Shown piece after piece: positions 52,447 to 62,692 of a stretch of DNA of 64,000 nt. This DNA is from Oryza sativa Japonica Group (Eukaryota; Streptophyta; Magnoliopsida; Poales; Poaceae), in assembly GCF_034140825.1 (NCBI RefSeq), contig NC_089040.1, positions 4,753,501 to 4,817,500 of the forward strand, written 5' to 3'. The position numbers and the translations under genes were made by a program. The notes under the pieces were generated by a model, which did not search any database, was not told the DNA's origin, and saw nothing but the letters and a program-made list of their open reading frames with translations. The stretch's first letter is position 1. Each line of letters starts with the position of its first letter.

Positions 52447-55400
52447 TTAAAATTCCTCTGAATTGAAAGAATTTAGGGGAGGAAGAAAGGTTAGTCCAGT
52501 TACTGCTGCTTGTGAGCGCGAGGGGGTGCTGAGGAGGGACGAGCTGTACAAGCCGCCGCCAACGCCGCCTCTGATGGCGCCGCAGAACTGCATGTTGTCC
52601 TCGCCGAGCGCGCGAAGCCGGTTGAGCTCCGGGAGCACGGCGGAGCCGAGGTCGGGCCTGTCCTTGCGGCGGAGCTCGCAGCAGCGGAGCGCCATCTCGG
52701 CGAGGCACTGCGCCTCCTCGACGGGCCAGTCGGGGACGGCCGGGTCGAGCATGTCGGCGAGCGCGCCGCGCTCCATGGCGCGGCCGACGTGGTGGGTGAG
52801 CCCCATCGGCGGCTTGGCCGTGATGATCTGGAGCAGCATCACGCCCAGCGAGTACACGTCCGACTTGACGCCGAGCATCCCCGTCTGCTGGTACTCCGGG
52901 TCGATGTAGCAGAACGTCCCCGCCGTCGACGTCATCCGGTACTGCGTCACGTTGTCGGCGACGTTCGGCGGCACGAGCCGCGCCAGCCCGACGTCGCTGA
53001 TCTTGCTGACGTAGTTGCGGTCGAGGAGGATGTTGCCGGGCTTGAGGTCGCGGTGCACCAGCGGCTCCGGCTTCGTCTGGTGGAGGAACAGGAGGCCCGT
53101 GGCGATCTCCGCGGCGATGCGGAACCGGTGCTGCCACGGGATCACCGGCCCGCCGCCGCCGCCGCCGCCGCCGCCGCGCCGGAACAGGCAGTCGTCGAGG
53201 CTGCCGTTCGCCATGTACTCGTACACGAGGCAGCCGTACTCCGGGCAGGCGCCGAGGAGGAGCACCATGTTCGGGTGGCGGATGCAGCTGAGCACCTCCA
53301 CCTCTTGCTGGAACTGCGACCTCCCCTGCGCCGCGTCGGGGCGGAGCACCTTGATGGCGACCGCCGTGTGGTCGAGGTGGCCCTTGTACACCGGGCCGTA
53401 GCCGCCCTCGCCGATCTTGCGCGCGTCGTTGAAACGATCGGTGGCGTGCTCGATCTCCTCGATGCTGTAGCGGCGGTAGCGGATCTCGTGCGACATGCCG
53501 CCGCCGCCGCCGCCGCGGTTCTTGCGGTCCTCGGCCTCCTTGAGGAGCTTCTTCTCCGCGGTGATCCGCTTCTGCACCTCGAGCTCGGCGATCCGCTGCG
53601 ACGCCTCCGCGGCGTCCATGGCGGCCTTCGCCTTGGCCTTCTCCCGCTCGATCAGCGCCATCGCCGACTCCTCCGTCAGCCTCGCGTCGTGCGTCCTCTG
53701 CTCCTCCTCCGCCTTCCACCGCTGCAGCTCCATCGCCTTCTGCTTCGCGTTCAGCGCCTCCTTGCACGCCGTGCTGTACATGTCCATGGTCTGCTTCAGC
53801 TCCAGCCGAAGCCTCTTCATCTCCGTCTCCACGTCGTCCTGCGCGCAAGCAATTCGTCGAACATGTCATGAGCAATGATCGAGGTGGTGGCAATGGCGTG
53901 ATCGAGCTCAGCTCACCATGCCGATGGAGCAGAAGGAGGAGGTGCTGCTCTGGGAGAAGGAGGTGTGGTCGTTGCCGCCGAAGGAGTCTCCGCCCCACGG
54001 CGTGCGCGACGTCTCGAAGCTGTGGTCGTAGCTTTCGGCCGAGGCGGCGGACAGGCGCGCCGGGACGGGGTTGTGCTCGACGCTGCGGCGGCCGGAGCTG
54101 ACGAACGAGATGTCGGCGGAGTCCGGCATGGAGAGGTGGCTGAGGTCGGCGTACGACTTGCGCGTGGCACCGCCCATCGGGCCGCGCGCGAACGGCGAGC
54201 GGATGTAGCTGTCCACCTTGGGCGTCTCCAGGTGGTCGTGGCCCCTCGACGACGACGACCACTTCTGCGGCGTGGGCGCCATCGCCGTCGCCGGCTCGGG
54301 CTTCGCCGCGGCGGCCGCCATGTTCTGGATCTGCGACCGGAGCGGCGACACGCGCGGCGCCTGGCGGGTGGAGTTCCGCACCGACGACACCTTCCCCTTG
54401 TTGATGACGTACACCGTGCAGAAGTCCGGCGCGCCCTTGGAGATGGTGGTCGGGATGTCGGCCTTGAACCTGAACCCGCCCCTCGCCGTGGCGCCGACGA
54501 CGAGCTTCTCGATGGCGGCGACCGCGCAGAACTCGGTGATGGACTTGGCCACGTCGTGGTCGTCGAGCAGCACGTCCTTGCACTGGATCTGCACGCACGC
54601 ACGCACACACCCGCGAGCGCGAAGATGGAAGGATCAGTGTGGCTGCCGCATTTGATCGAACACCTTGAACGCCACTTACGTCTTTGCGCGTGCAGAAGCA
54701 GCGGAAAGTGCGGTAGAGATCCCTCATGTGCGGGTCCGTCGGCTGCTTGAAGCCGGAGGCGTCCTCCACTCCACCTGCACCATATCGACAGGATCATAGT
54801 ACATCAGTTTCCTGATTTCCTCCAAAGAAATGGGAATTTATTAAGGTCCAAATACAAAGGAGAACACTCCAATCAGGGTTCACAAATCCAGTAGAATCCG
54901 GTTCGGAACTTTTCGGATCGGGTCGAAAACGCAAACCACTCGATTTTTTGGTGGAGTTATAAAAAAGCAAACTGAATTTTAAATTTTTGATAAAAATTTT
55001 ATGTGGACTTCATCGGTTTTGGTAGGTTTATCAACAGATTATGTGAAATCCAATGATACTGCTCATGAGCAGATTTTGATCTAAAGTCAGAATTTTGAAC
55101 CCTGGCTTTAATACGGACGTCCGACCAACAGCTAAAGTTCAACATTTAAAACATTTGATCAAGTGAGTTATGAATATTTTTTAAAGAAAAACATATATCA
55201 TGAGCCATGAACCAACATACACTAAATAGTTATGATTTTTTTTTGAAAAAAAGTTATTTCAGTATGTAAGTTAAATTCGACCTATGGTTTGGAAAAATTG
55301 CAAATTAGGCTCTAAATAGTCATATTAGTATTTTAAAACTTTGTATGCGTCAAATTTAAACTCATATGTTCGTTATATATTTTTCTGATGGAATTCGTGA

Positions 55401-55757
55401 AGCGATATATCACGTATCGATTCATCTTGTTAGGTCTTTCTGAAACAAATTTGTGACTATCTTAATGTGATAAAATAAGAAACGAGGAATATCTCCAAAG
55501 GAGAAAAAAACTTTCTCAATTCTTCCTTAAAACTAATTGTACTACAAATATATATGTAAGCTATATATATATCTAAGTGACTTGCCTGAGGTGCCTTTGG
55601 TGTTGACATGGACGAGCACGATGATCTGGCCCTTTTGGACAAGTGTGTCGATGGCCCACTTGAGGGCGTTCTGGCTGTTCTTGTCCTTGTCGATGCAGAC
55701 GGCGACAAGCGGGTAGCTGGAGGTGTCCAAGTCTTTGCCGTCGTGATACCTCTCCAT
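52447..55757 (-). CDS. Receptor-like cytoplasmic kinase with N-terminal universal stress protein domain (RLCK IX type)
   Basis: Exons 55757-55586, 54774-54680, 54588-53917 and 53838-52447 join in frame to 776 residues. Order: universal stress (USP-like) domain (about 1-150, with VAVCIDKDKNSQNALKWA and the plant-specific RCFCTRKD-IQCKDVLL), a Ser/Pro-rich linker, a charged coiled coil (about 314-420), then a kinase domain: GEGGYG (456-461), K476, HRDLKPGN (575-582). The metal-binding DFG is DVG (595-597), as is common in this USP-kinase family, so activity may be retained. There is no U-box. A nine-glycine insert (about 534-543) comes from a CCG repeat. Intron 1 starts with GC (CAG|GCAAGT) and carries a MITE. 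The start is the first ATG before the USP domain. These kinases are cytoplasmic or membrane-associated signalling proteins; the target is unknown. Confidence 0.9.
54874..55104. mobile_element. hAT-like MITE in intron 1 of the USP kinase gene
   Basis: Ends CAGGGTTCACAAATCC and, on the other strand, CAGGGTTCAAAATTCT are inverted. A clear 8 bp duplication was not found. The interior carries GGTTCGG and CGGTTTTGG words and is non-coding. Confidence 0.6.
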
Positions 55758-58091
55758 GGATCTCTCACTCTCTCTCTCTCTCTCGCTATCCAACCGACTC
55801 CTATATCTTCTAAGTGCTCTCTAATGGGGGGAGATTAAAGAAAGATTAGCTAAAATGGATACGCCGGTTTTGTTAGGTTTTTCCAAGCTCCTAGCAATGT
55901 TGTTTGTTCAGCTTAATTATACTCTGTCATTGCCTAAAGGGGAGGAAGGCAATGACAAGAGGGAGAGAGAGAGGGGAGAAAGCCAAGACCCAACCTGTTT
56001 TGCTCCCTTTTATTATCCTCTATTATTAAGTGTTGCCTATATTTGGATGTGGTGGTGATTAGTCTAGCCATGTGTGTTCATTTGTGCTCGTGGCTAATTT
56101 TATGGGTGAACGATGAATCCGGCCTTCTTGTTTTAGCTTACAAGATAGAAAGAGGGCAATACATGGTGATAAAAGAGGGATCAAACTAATAAATATCAGT
56201 CAAAGTAGTCCTTTTCTTTATATCTCGTAGGGTCGAAATTGAACTCACGTATTAATCTACATTATCATTTTTTTATATTGTTTGGATAACATACAAGACA
56301 TGAAAGGAAGAGACATCCCCTCGAGAGAAAAAAAAAACTATCGCCACGTATATCCTTATCTGTTTGAAGAAATTTCTAAGCGTGAGGAACATTTTCTTGC
56401 GGCATGTGCTTGCACGTACTGCTATGGATGGTCGTGCAAGATAAGGTCCCAACTCCCAATAGTATGAAATTATTAGGGTTTATCAACTGGTCATTTTGTT
56501 CTTCTATTATCTATAAGTCAGTTTTTGGACAGTTTAAATTGTTTTAAACTTCATACATAAGCAATTTTAATGCTGCCACTCGCGTTGTTGAGCATGAAAC
56601 GTACGCGGCTCTGCCACTCTTAGCACCACCTCCATCCTCACGATGACGAGCCCCACCAGTCACAACCTTTTTTAGTTTTCCCTCTTATCTTTCTTCATGA
56701 TGTTATCGTCACCTATGTGGCTATGTTCAAACTCCGAAGCTTTATCCCCGACCAACCTCTCCTTCCCAGTCTTCGATTGAGCGAGACGCCAGATCCACCG
56801 ATGTTGCCCATCATCTCCTAATCACATGGCCGCTCTTGTTCCAGCAACCTCCGTTGGCGTTGATGCCACCTCGCGCCCACCCATTTCCACCACATGGCCC
56901 TCCATCTAAAGCTGCTCTCATCTCTCTCTACTCCCCTCCTAACACTCATTAGCCCAAAACCAAATCCCGCGAAGCTTACTAAGGTTTGCGTGCTACCGGC
57001 ATCGTGGGCTCTCTGAGGAAGCCATCCTATCATCGTTGGCTACTCCTAGAATTAGGAAGGAGTTAGGTCCCCTATCCCATCCAGGGTCATCAATGAGAAG
57101 AAAGAGGAGACACCAGAAACAAAAATGAAGGAGGTCAAAGCTGAAAGATATGTCGGAGGAGGGCTGATCGTCACCTCACTGGATTGAAGGGAGAGAATAT
57201 TGAACCTCAGCTGTCGGCATGTCCATAAGGAGGAGGTTAAGGTTGGTTGTCATGTTGGAAGAGTTTTAATTGCCGCCTCGCTGGATTGAAGGAAGTTGTT
57301 TGTGCGTCGCTTTACTGGCGAGGAGGTCAAAGCGGGAGCAATACATGAGTACTCGCAGTTGTCGCATCCAACTAGAGGGAGTGCCAAAGAGGATATCAAG
57401 GTCATCCGGCATAGCTACGTATGGGAGGTAATCAATTGCGTCAGTATCTCAGGAGCTATAAAGAGGACTCCACATACGCCACTACCTTTAATGGGAGCTA
57501 TAACAATATTGATTGTTTTTGTAACATAGGTTTTATGGAGGAATACAAGGCATATGGGTTATTAATGGGTCCTGGACTAAAGATCAAGGTGAATGTTGTT
57601 TCTTGTCACTTCGGGGTGGTTGCCGAGTCATTCACGAGTCACTTTCCTCCCCCGCCCCCACCCGTGAAAATAGTTACGGCCTTACCCTGGCAAATACGTG
57701 GGGTAAAATTTCTACTCTGCCCTTGTCACCGTAGGGTACCCGCCGGGTCCCTACCCCTAACGAGGAAATTACACCCCCTAGTTAGTCCTCCATACCATCC
57801 TGCTCATCTCTCACACTCATTCAGCTGGAGGTTAAAAACAATTACTTGGTTGTTCGATTTAAAACCAACGGAATTCATTCAGTCAACTGAGATTGGGGAA
57901 AGGGAAAATATGAATCGACTGATGTACAGCAGTACGGTATATGCAAAAAAGCGAGCAGAAGGCAAAATCACTACGAGAAAAATAGGCAGCCGAGGACGAG
58001 TATAACTGCACGAGCTATGTACATGTACCCTTTGGCTCTAATATTATATTGAGTTATATGCATCAGTCAAGTCGATCTGAAAGCTTAAGTT
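55758..58091. other. Intergenic 2.3 kb: GA-rich leader of the kinase gene, then unassigned degenerate sequence
   Basis: On the minus strand a GA repeat (55764-55786) just upstream of the ATG is a typical 5' leader. Around 56550-57440 is a moderately GC-rich block with short frames and an imperfect duplication ('GCC-CCTC-CTGGATTGAAGG' at about 57170 and 57275). A C-rich stretch at 57640-57790 follows. No domain was recognised on either strand. Confidence 0.45.
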
Positions 58092-58239
58092 GGGCCGAGT
58101 TTAGTTCCAAACTATTTCTTCAAACTTTCAACTTTTCCATCACATCAAAACTTTCGTACACACACAAATTTCCAACTTTTCTATCACATTATTTCAATTT
58201 TTACCAAACTTTCAATTTTGATGTGAACTAAGCACACCC
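58092..58239. mobile_element. Tourist-like MITE, 148 bp (family A)
   Basis: Ends GGGCCGAGTTTAGTTCC and, on the other strand, GGGTGTGCTTAGTTC; GTT flanks both sides (58089-58091, 58240-58242). The interior matches 51375-51518 closely. Confidence 0.75.
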
Positions 58240-58367
58240 GTTGATGAGGGAAGATGGATAACTGACTAGAGAAAAAGGGCAGCCGAGGACGAGCACGACT
58301 GCACGAGCTACGTCTTGCCTAAAATTCGTACGTGTGTACATCCTACTCGCCAAGTCCACCAATAATG

Positions 58368-58670
58368 ACGCTGTTTAGATCTTTCAAAATGGTAAAAGTT
58401 TTGCTATTTTGTAGCACTTTTTGCCATTTTAGATCCAAACACTAGTAGCAAAAGTTGGCAGTTTGGCATTTGGCATTTGCTAATCCATAGTAGCAAATTG
58501 TGCCAAAAAGTGCTTTGGGATCACTCCCTCTCTCTTTCTCTCTCTCACTTTAGTGCTAAAATGGCAAAACTTTAACATGCATCTAAACACCAACTAGTAT
58601 TTTGCAATTGTAAAACTTTTGCCACCAAAACTTTTACCATTTGTTATTCCAAATGGATCTAAACAGGCCC
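58368..58670. mobile_element. MITE-like element in the glucosyltransferase promoter (approximate ends)
   Basis: The left GCTGTTTAGATC and the right GGATCTAAACAGGCCC are inverted. Internal GTAAAAGTTTTG and CAAAACTTTTACC words also pair. It ends about 100 bp before the TATA box at 58771, so it forms the distal promoter of the UGT gene. AATG borders the right end and a similar word lies at the left, but the duplication is uncertain. Confidence 0.65.
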
Positions 58671-58748
58671 AATGTCACAATTTCCAGGCCCAACCCGCCC
58701 AATCATATCTACCCACCCACGCGCCGCGCCGATGCAACAACTCCCCCC

Positions 58749-58777
58749 CACGTGCCCAGCGCCACCGCCGTATAAAT
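58749..58777 (+). promoter_or_regulatory. G-box and TATA box of the Bronze1-like glucosyltransferase gene
   Basis: CACGTG (58749-58754) lies about 17 bp upstream of TATAAAT (58771-58777), which is about 60 bp before the ATG at 58838. bHLH and bZIP factors bind CACGTG; anthocyanin structural genes are typically under MYB-bHLH control, which fits but is not shown here. Confidence 0.65.
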
Positions 58778-58837
58778 TCCGCGTCCCCCGCAACCCCAGC
58801 CCGCACACCCGCCGCCACACACACACGCACTCCGGCG

Positions 58838-60275
58838 ATGGCGCACGTCGCCGTGGTCACCTTCCCCTTCAGCTCCCACGCCGCCGTGCTCCTCTCCTTC
58901 GCGCGGGCGCTCGCGGCCGCCTCGCCCGCGTCCACCTTCTCCTTCCTCTCCACCGCCGCCTCCTTCGCGCACCTGCGGAAGACCGCCGCGGCGGGGGACC
59001 TCCTCCCGGGGAACATGAGGTTCGTGGAGGTCGCCGACGGGGCGCCGCCGCCCGACGCGCCGCCGCCGCGGCGGATGGCGGTGTTCATGGAGGCCGCGGA
59101 GGCCGGCGGGGTCGTGGAGGCCGGGCTCGAGGCGGCGCGCGCCGCGGCGGGGGGTGTCGCGGTGAGCTGCGTGGTCGGGGACGCGTTCGTGTGGATGGCG
59201 GCGGACGCGGCGGCGAAGGTTGGGGCCAGGTGGGTGCCGGTGTGGACGGGCGCGTCCAGCGCGCTCGTCGCGCACCTCCGCACCGACGCGCTCCGCGACG
59301 ACGTCGGCGACGAGGGTACGCGCATTTCTCGCCGGAGTTGGGTGTGGGTTTTTTTTTTGCGATTGAGTTGATGTGACTTCACGTCCAGCCGCGAGCCGCG
59401 CCGACGAGCTGCTCACCTCGCATCCCGGCCTCGAGAGCTACCGGATCCGCGACCTCCCCGACGGCGTCGTCTCGGGCGACCTCAACTACGTCATCAACCT
59501 CCTGCTACACCGCATGGCGCAGCGCTTGCCGCGCGCCGCCACGGCCGTCGCGCTCAACACCTTCCCGGGACTCGACCCACCCACCGTCACCGCCGCCCTC
59601 ACCGCCGTCCTCCCGACCTGCCTCCCGCTCGGCCCCTACCACCTCCTCGCCACCGCGCCAGCCAACGACGACGACCCCAACGGCTGCCTCGCCTGGCTCG
59701 ACCGCCACGCGCCGCGCACCGTCGCGTACGTCAGCTTCGGCACCGTCGCGTCGCCGCGCCCGGACGAGCTGCGCGAGCTCGCCGCGGGGCTCGAGGCCAG
59801 CGGCGCGCCGTTCCTCTGGTCCCTGAGGGAGGACTCATGGCCGCTGCTCCCGCCTGGCTTCCTGGAGCGCACCAAGCAGCACGCCGCGGCGGGGCTCGTC
59901 GTCCCGTGGGCGCCGCAGGTGGGCGTGCTGCGCCACGCGTCGGTGGGCGCGTTCGTGACGCACGCCGGGTGGGCGTCGGTGATGGAGGGCGCGTCGAGCG
60001 GCGTGCCCATGGCGTGCCGCCCCTTCTTCGGCGACCAGAGGACGAACGCGCGGTCGGTGTCCCACGTGTGGGGGTTCGGGACGGCGTTCGACGGGGCGAT
60101 GACGCGCGGCGGCGTGGCCACGGCGGTGGCGTCGCTCGTCGGCGGGGAGGACGGGCGCCGGATGAGGGCGCGGGCGCAGGAGTTGCAGGCGAAGGTGGCG
60201 TCGGCGTTCGTCGAGCCCGACGGAAGCTGCAGGAAGAACTTCGCCAAGTTCGTCGAGATAATCTGTGCATCCTGA
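58838..60275 (+). CDS. BZ1: UDP-glucose flavonoid/anthocyanidin 3-O-glucosyltransferase (Bronze1-like)
   Basis: Exons 58838-59315 and 59389-60275 (GT-AG, 73 bp intron) give 454 residues, normal for family 1 plant UGTs. The enzyme transfers glucose from UDP-glucose to the 3-hydroxyl of anthocyanidins or flavonols in the cytosol. The N-terminal FPFSSHA places the catalytic His at residue 14. The C-terminal PSPG donor-binding box (333-376) starts [10 protein letters not shown] and ends PFFGDQ. It reads HAGWAS where most UGTs have HCGWNS, a variation shared with maize Bronze1 as I recall it, and the C terminus ([13 protein letters not shown]) also resembles that protein. Substrate assignment is by this resemblance only. 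A MITE, G-box and TATA box lie upstream. Confidence 0.9.
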
Positions 60276-60427
60276 ATTCGTGATCTTTGATGGTGTGCCT
60301 TGAAAAACTGTACTGTTTGTTAATTAATTTGCTTTTAATTCTTGGTGAGATTTCGGTGTTCTGTTGTACTGGTGATATTATTACGAAGTTCAAGGCTCAT
60401 ATAGCAACTATATTGCTCTTTCTAGTT

Positions 60428-61438
60428 GGCAAAATTTGCTATAGTACATGCGAAAAAGGCGTAATTAGCTGAGGTACACCGAGAAAACGTGAAACTGCTC
60501 GAGGACACTACAAAATATGTGAAATTTGCCATAGGACACCGAACGCATTATTTTATTATTTTCCGACTGAAAGTGGCGAGTATTTTTACGAAATGACAAG
60601 ATTGCCCCTAATGGCAAGTATATTTTCTTCTTGTTGTTGTTGGTCTCTACCATGGCAGTTTCAGCGGTGAGGCGATGTGAGCAGAGGATGTCGTTGAGGG
60701 AGGCGAGGCGCGCGGCGAGCTCGGCGGCCTGGGTGCGAAGGACGGCATTCTCGGCGTCGACAACGAGGAGGCCCTGGGTGGTGAGGCTGAGCGCGGCGGC
60801 GACATGCGCGTTGTCGCGGCGGAGGTGTGCCACCTGTGAGGTGAGGTCATCGAGGTGGCTCTGCTTCCGCATCCGCAACCGCCGCACCGGCCACCGCTGA
60901 CGACACCCCCCTCCCTCCCCGCCACCGCCGACACCGTGCTCTCCCCTCTCCCGCTTGAGGAAGCCATTAAGAACCAACCAATCGATGGGGAGGTGGACGG
61001 GCACGGCGTCACCACCAAACGCTCGGCACCGCCGCATGGCACCTAGCTGTGCACGCCGCCGCCTACCTTCCGCCTTTGCGCGCCCCGTGAGAGAGATATA
61101 GAGAGAGAGTGAAGAGAGAGAGAGAGGAAGAGGGGAAGGGGATGCGCCTAGCCACCGCACGCCGGCGCTTCCCCCCGTCGACCGCCCACGTCGGGCCGAC
61201 CTCGCCGCATCGCGCGTTCCCGGTGAAGTCAACGGGAAGGGGAAAGAAGGAAAGAGAAGGGGCAATCCGGGCATTTAGAAAAGTATCTCACCTCTTTTAA
61301 CCCGGAAATAATAAAATAATACGACCAGTGTCCTATGGCCAATTACACAATTTTTGCAGTGCCCTCGGGCAGTTTCATGTTTTCTCGGTATCCCCAGCTA
61401 ATTACGCGTTTTTTGCGTGTCCTGTAGCAAATTTTGCC
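60428..61438. mobile_element. Pack-MULE, 1011 bp, about 140 bp inverted repeats
   Basis: Both ends start GGCAAAATTTGCTA and remain similar for about 140 bp (shared GCGTAATTAGCTG, ACCGAGAAAAC, TTATTTTATTATTTCC). The 9 bp duplication TTTCTAGTT lies at 60419-60427 and 61439-61447. The central 60650-61250 is GC-rich, not transposon-like, and includes a bZIP-derived sequence on the minus strand. No transposase is present. The element begins only 150 bp after the glucosyltransferase stop. Confidence 0.93.
60675..60884 (-). pseudogene. Captured bZIP transcription factor fragment (basic region end plus leucine zipper)
   Basis: The frame reads RRLRMRKQSHLDDLTSQV, then heptads with LRRDNAHVAAAL, LLVVDAENAVLRTQ and LAARLASLNDIL. 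RMRKQxHLDDL is the end of a plant group-S bZIP basic region, and the regularly spaced L/V/A positions form the zipper. The upstream half of the basic region (N-x7-R) is not recognisable because the preceding sequence GGGCRQRWPV is unrelated. Such a piece could dimerise without binding DNA if translated. I infer capture from a rice group-S bZIP gene. Confidence 0.85.
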
Positions 61439-61779
61439 TTTCTAGTTACATCACCAAACTATTACCTCGGGTTGTCACCGTTTAAATAGTCACTCTCTAT
61501 TTGTTATTATTGTGTCTGTTACTCCCTATAAATTTGGAGAAATATCTTGTGAAAACAATTTAAATGTTTGAAAACTCGTAAAATGCATACCCCAAAAGTT
61601 TTATAATTTCATGAAATGTGTAGATATGAAATACAATAATGCTTTAACTCGTATGTCCGGCGATAAAAATCGGACGCTGACCTAGTGTGTCCCGGTCCCA
61701 CATAACTGCTCTCTCATCTTCTTTATCCAGCTAACTTTATCCTCATTTCCAACCATTCGTTTTCCTCTCTTCTCTCCCC

Positions 61780-62235
61780 ATGCCTGTGCTAGCAAGCGAC
61801 GAGGAGGTGGCGATGCCGGAGCAGAGGAGCGCGGTGGTGGTGCTGGTGCCGCCCGATCGACGCGGGTTCATCCCCCTCGCCGACTGGATCCGCGACCTCA
61901 GCGCCGCGTTCCCGCGCATCGACCTCGACAGCCTCGTTCCCCCAGCGCCGCAGCCGCATCCGCTGGTGGTGAGGGAGGAGCGGCCGTCGCCGTCGCTGGT
62001 GGCGGGGCTGACGGTGGAGGAGGCGAAGAAGGTGTTGCGGGCGACACAGATGGAGACAGCGCGGGCGAGGCGTCGGGCACGGGCACCGTGCCATATGCCG
62101 AGTTCCTCCGGCTCTGCTGTGACGCCTCCGGCGCGGAGTCCGGCGCCTCCGTCACGTGTGCGCTCGACGAGTCCGGATCCGTCATCGTGCTCGGCAAGAC
62201 CGTCTTCCTCAGGCCCGAGATGGTCTGGAGGATTG
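61780..62235 (+). pseudogene. Mitochondrial calcium uniporter (MCU)-like N-terminal fragment, frameshifted
   Basis: From the ATG at 61780 the frame reads RRGFIPLADWIRDLSAAFP, a linker, then LTVEEAKKVLRATQMETARAR. After about 62070 the homology continues in another frame: VPYAEFLRLCCDASGAES, ALDESGSVIVLGKTVFLRPE, MVWRI. These match the matrix N-terminal domain of plant MCU proteins, which form the inner-membrane Ca2+ channel pore. One frameshift separates the two parts. The transmembrane helices and selectivity motif are absent and the presequence is not evident, so this is one broken exon. Homology ends where the GTTGCA-rich repeat begins. Confidence 0.8.
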
Positions 62236-62540
62236 TTGCACACCACATGTTATTTTGTTGCACAGTGTTCTTGTGATGTTGCAATCTGTCTTTTCTAAAT
62301 GTTTCTTAAATCAGTACTGGATGTTGCATTTGATTTCTTTGGATGTTGCACATAATGTGTTTTGCTGTTGCAGTCAGTGTTCTTGAGTGTTGCATTCGAT
62401 TGAAACATTTTCGATAAAGCGGTGAAACATTCTTCAGGGAAAGATAAAACATCAAGAAACAATTCATGTTGAAACATTTTTTTTTAGCAACGAAACATTG
62501 CAACATTTTTCAACATATAATGCAACATCGTTCGAAGATT
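62232..62540. repeat. GTTGCA / GAAACATT-rich repeat tract
   Basis: TGTTGCA or GTTGCA recurs in the first half (62236-62400) and its partner TGAAACATT / GCAACAT in the second half (62400-62530), so the two halves are loosely inverted. It directly abuts the broken MCU homology and may be the terminal part of an uncharacterised repeat. Confidence 0.6.
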
Positions 62541-62692
62541 TGCAAATAGTCACTCTCTATTTGTTATTATTGTGTCTGTTATTCCCTATAAGTTTAGAGA
62601 AATATCTCGTGAAAACAATTTAAATGTTTGAAAACTCGTAAAAATCATACCCAAAACTTTTATAATTTCATAAAATGCGTAGATATGAAATA

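Larger units (their letters stand above)
61484..62692. repeat. Direct repeats of about 150 bp bracketing the MCU-like fragment
   Basis: 61484-61634 and 62544-62692 match over nearly their whole length (AAATAGTCACTCTCTATTTG ... GTAGATATGAAATAC), with a few substitutions and small indels. They are about 1.06 kb apart and in the same orientation. They start inside AT-rich sequence and do not resemble known element termini. Confidence 0.9.

Noticed and set aside
52789-53871. + strand 360-codon frame opposite the USP kinase
   Set aside because: His/Arg/Leu-rich shadow of the kinase exon with no domain of its own.
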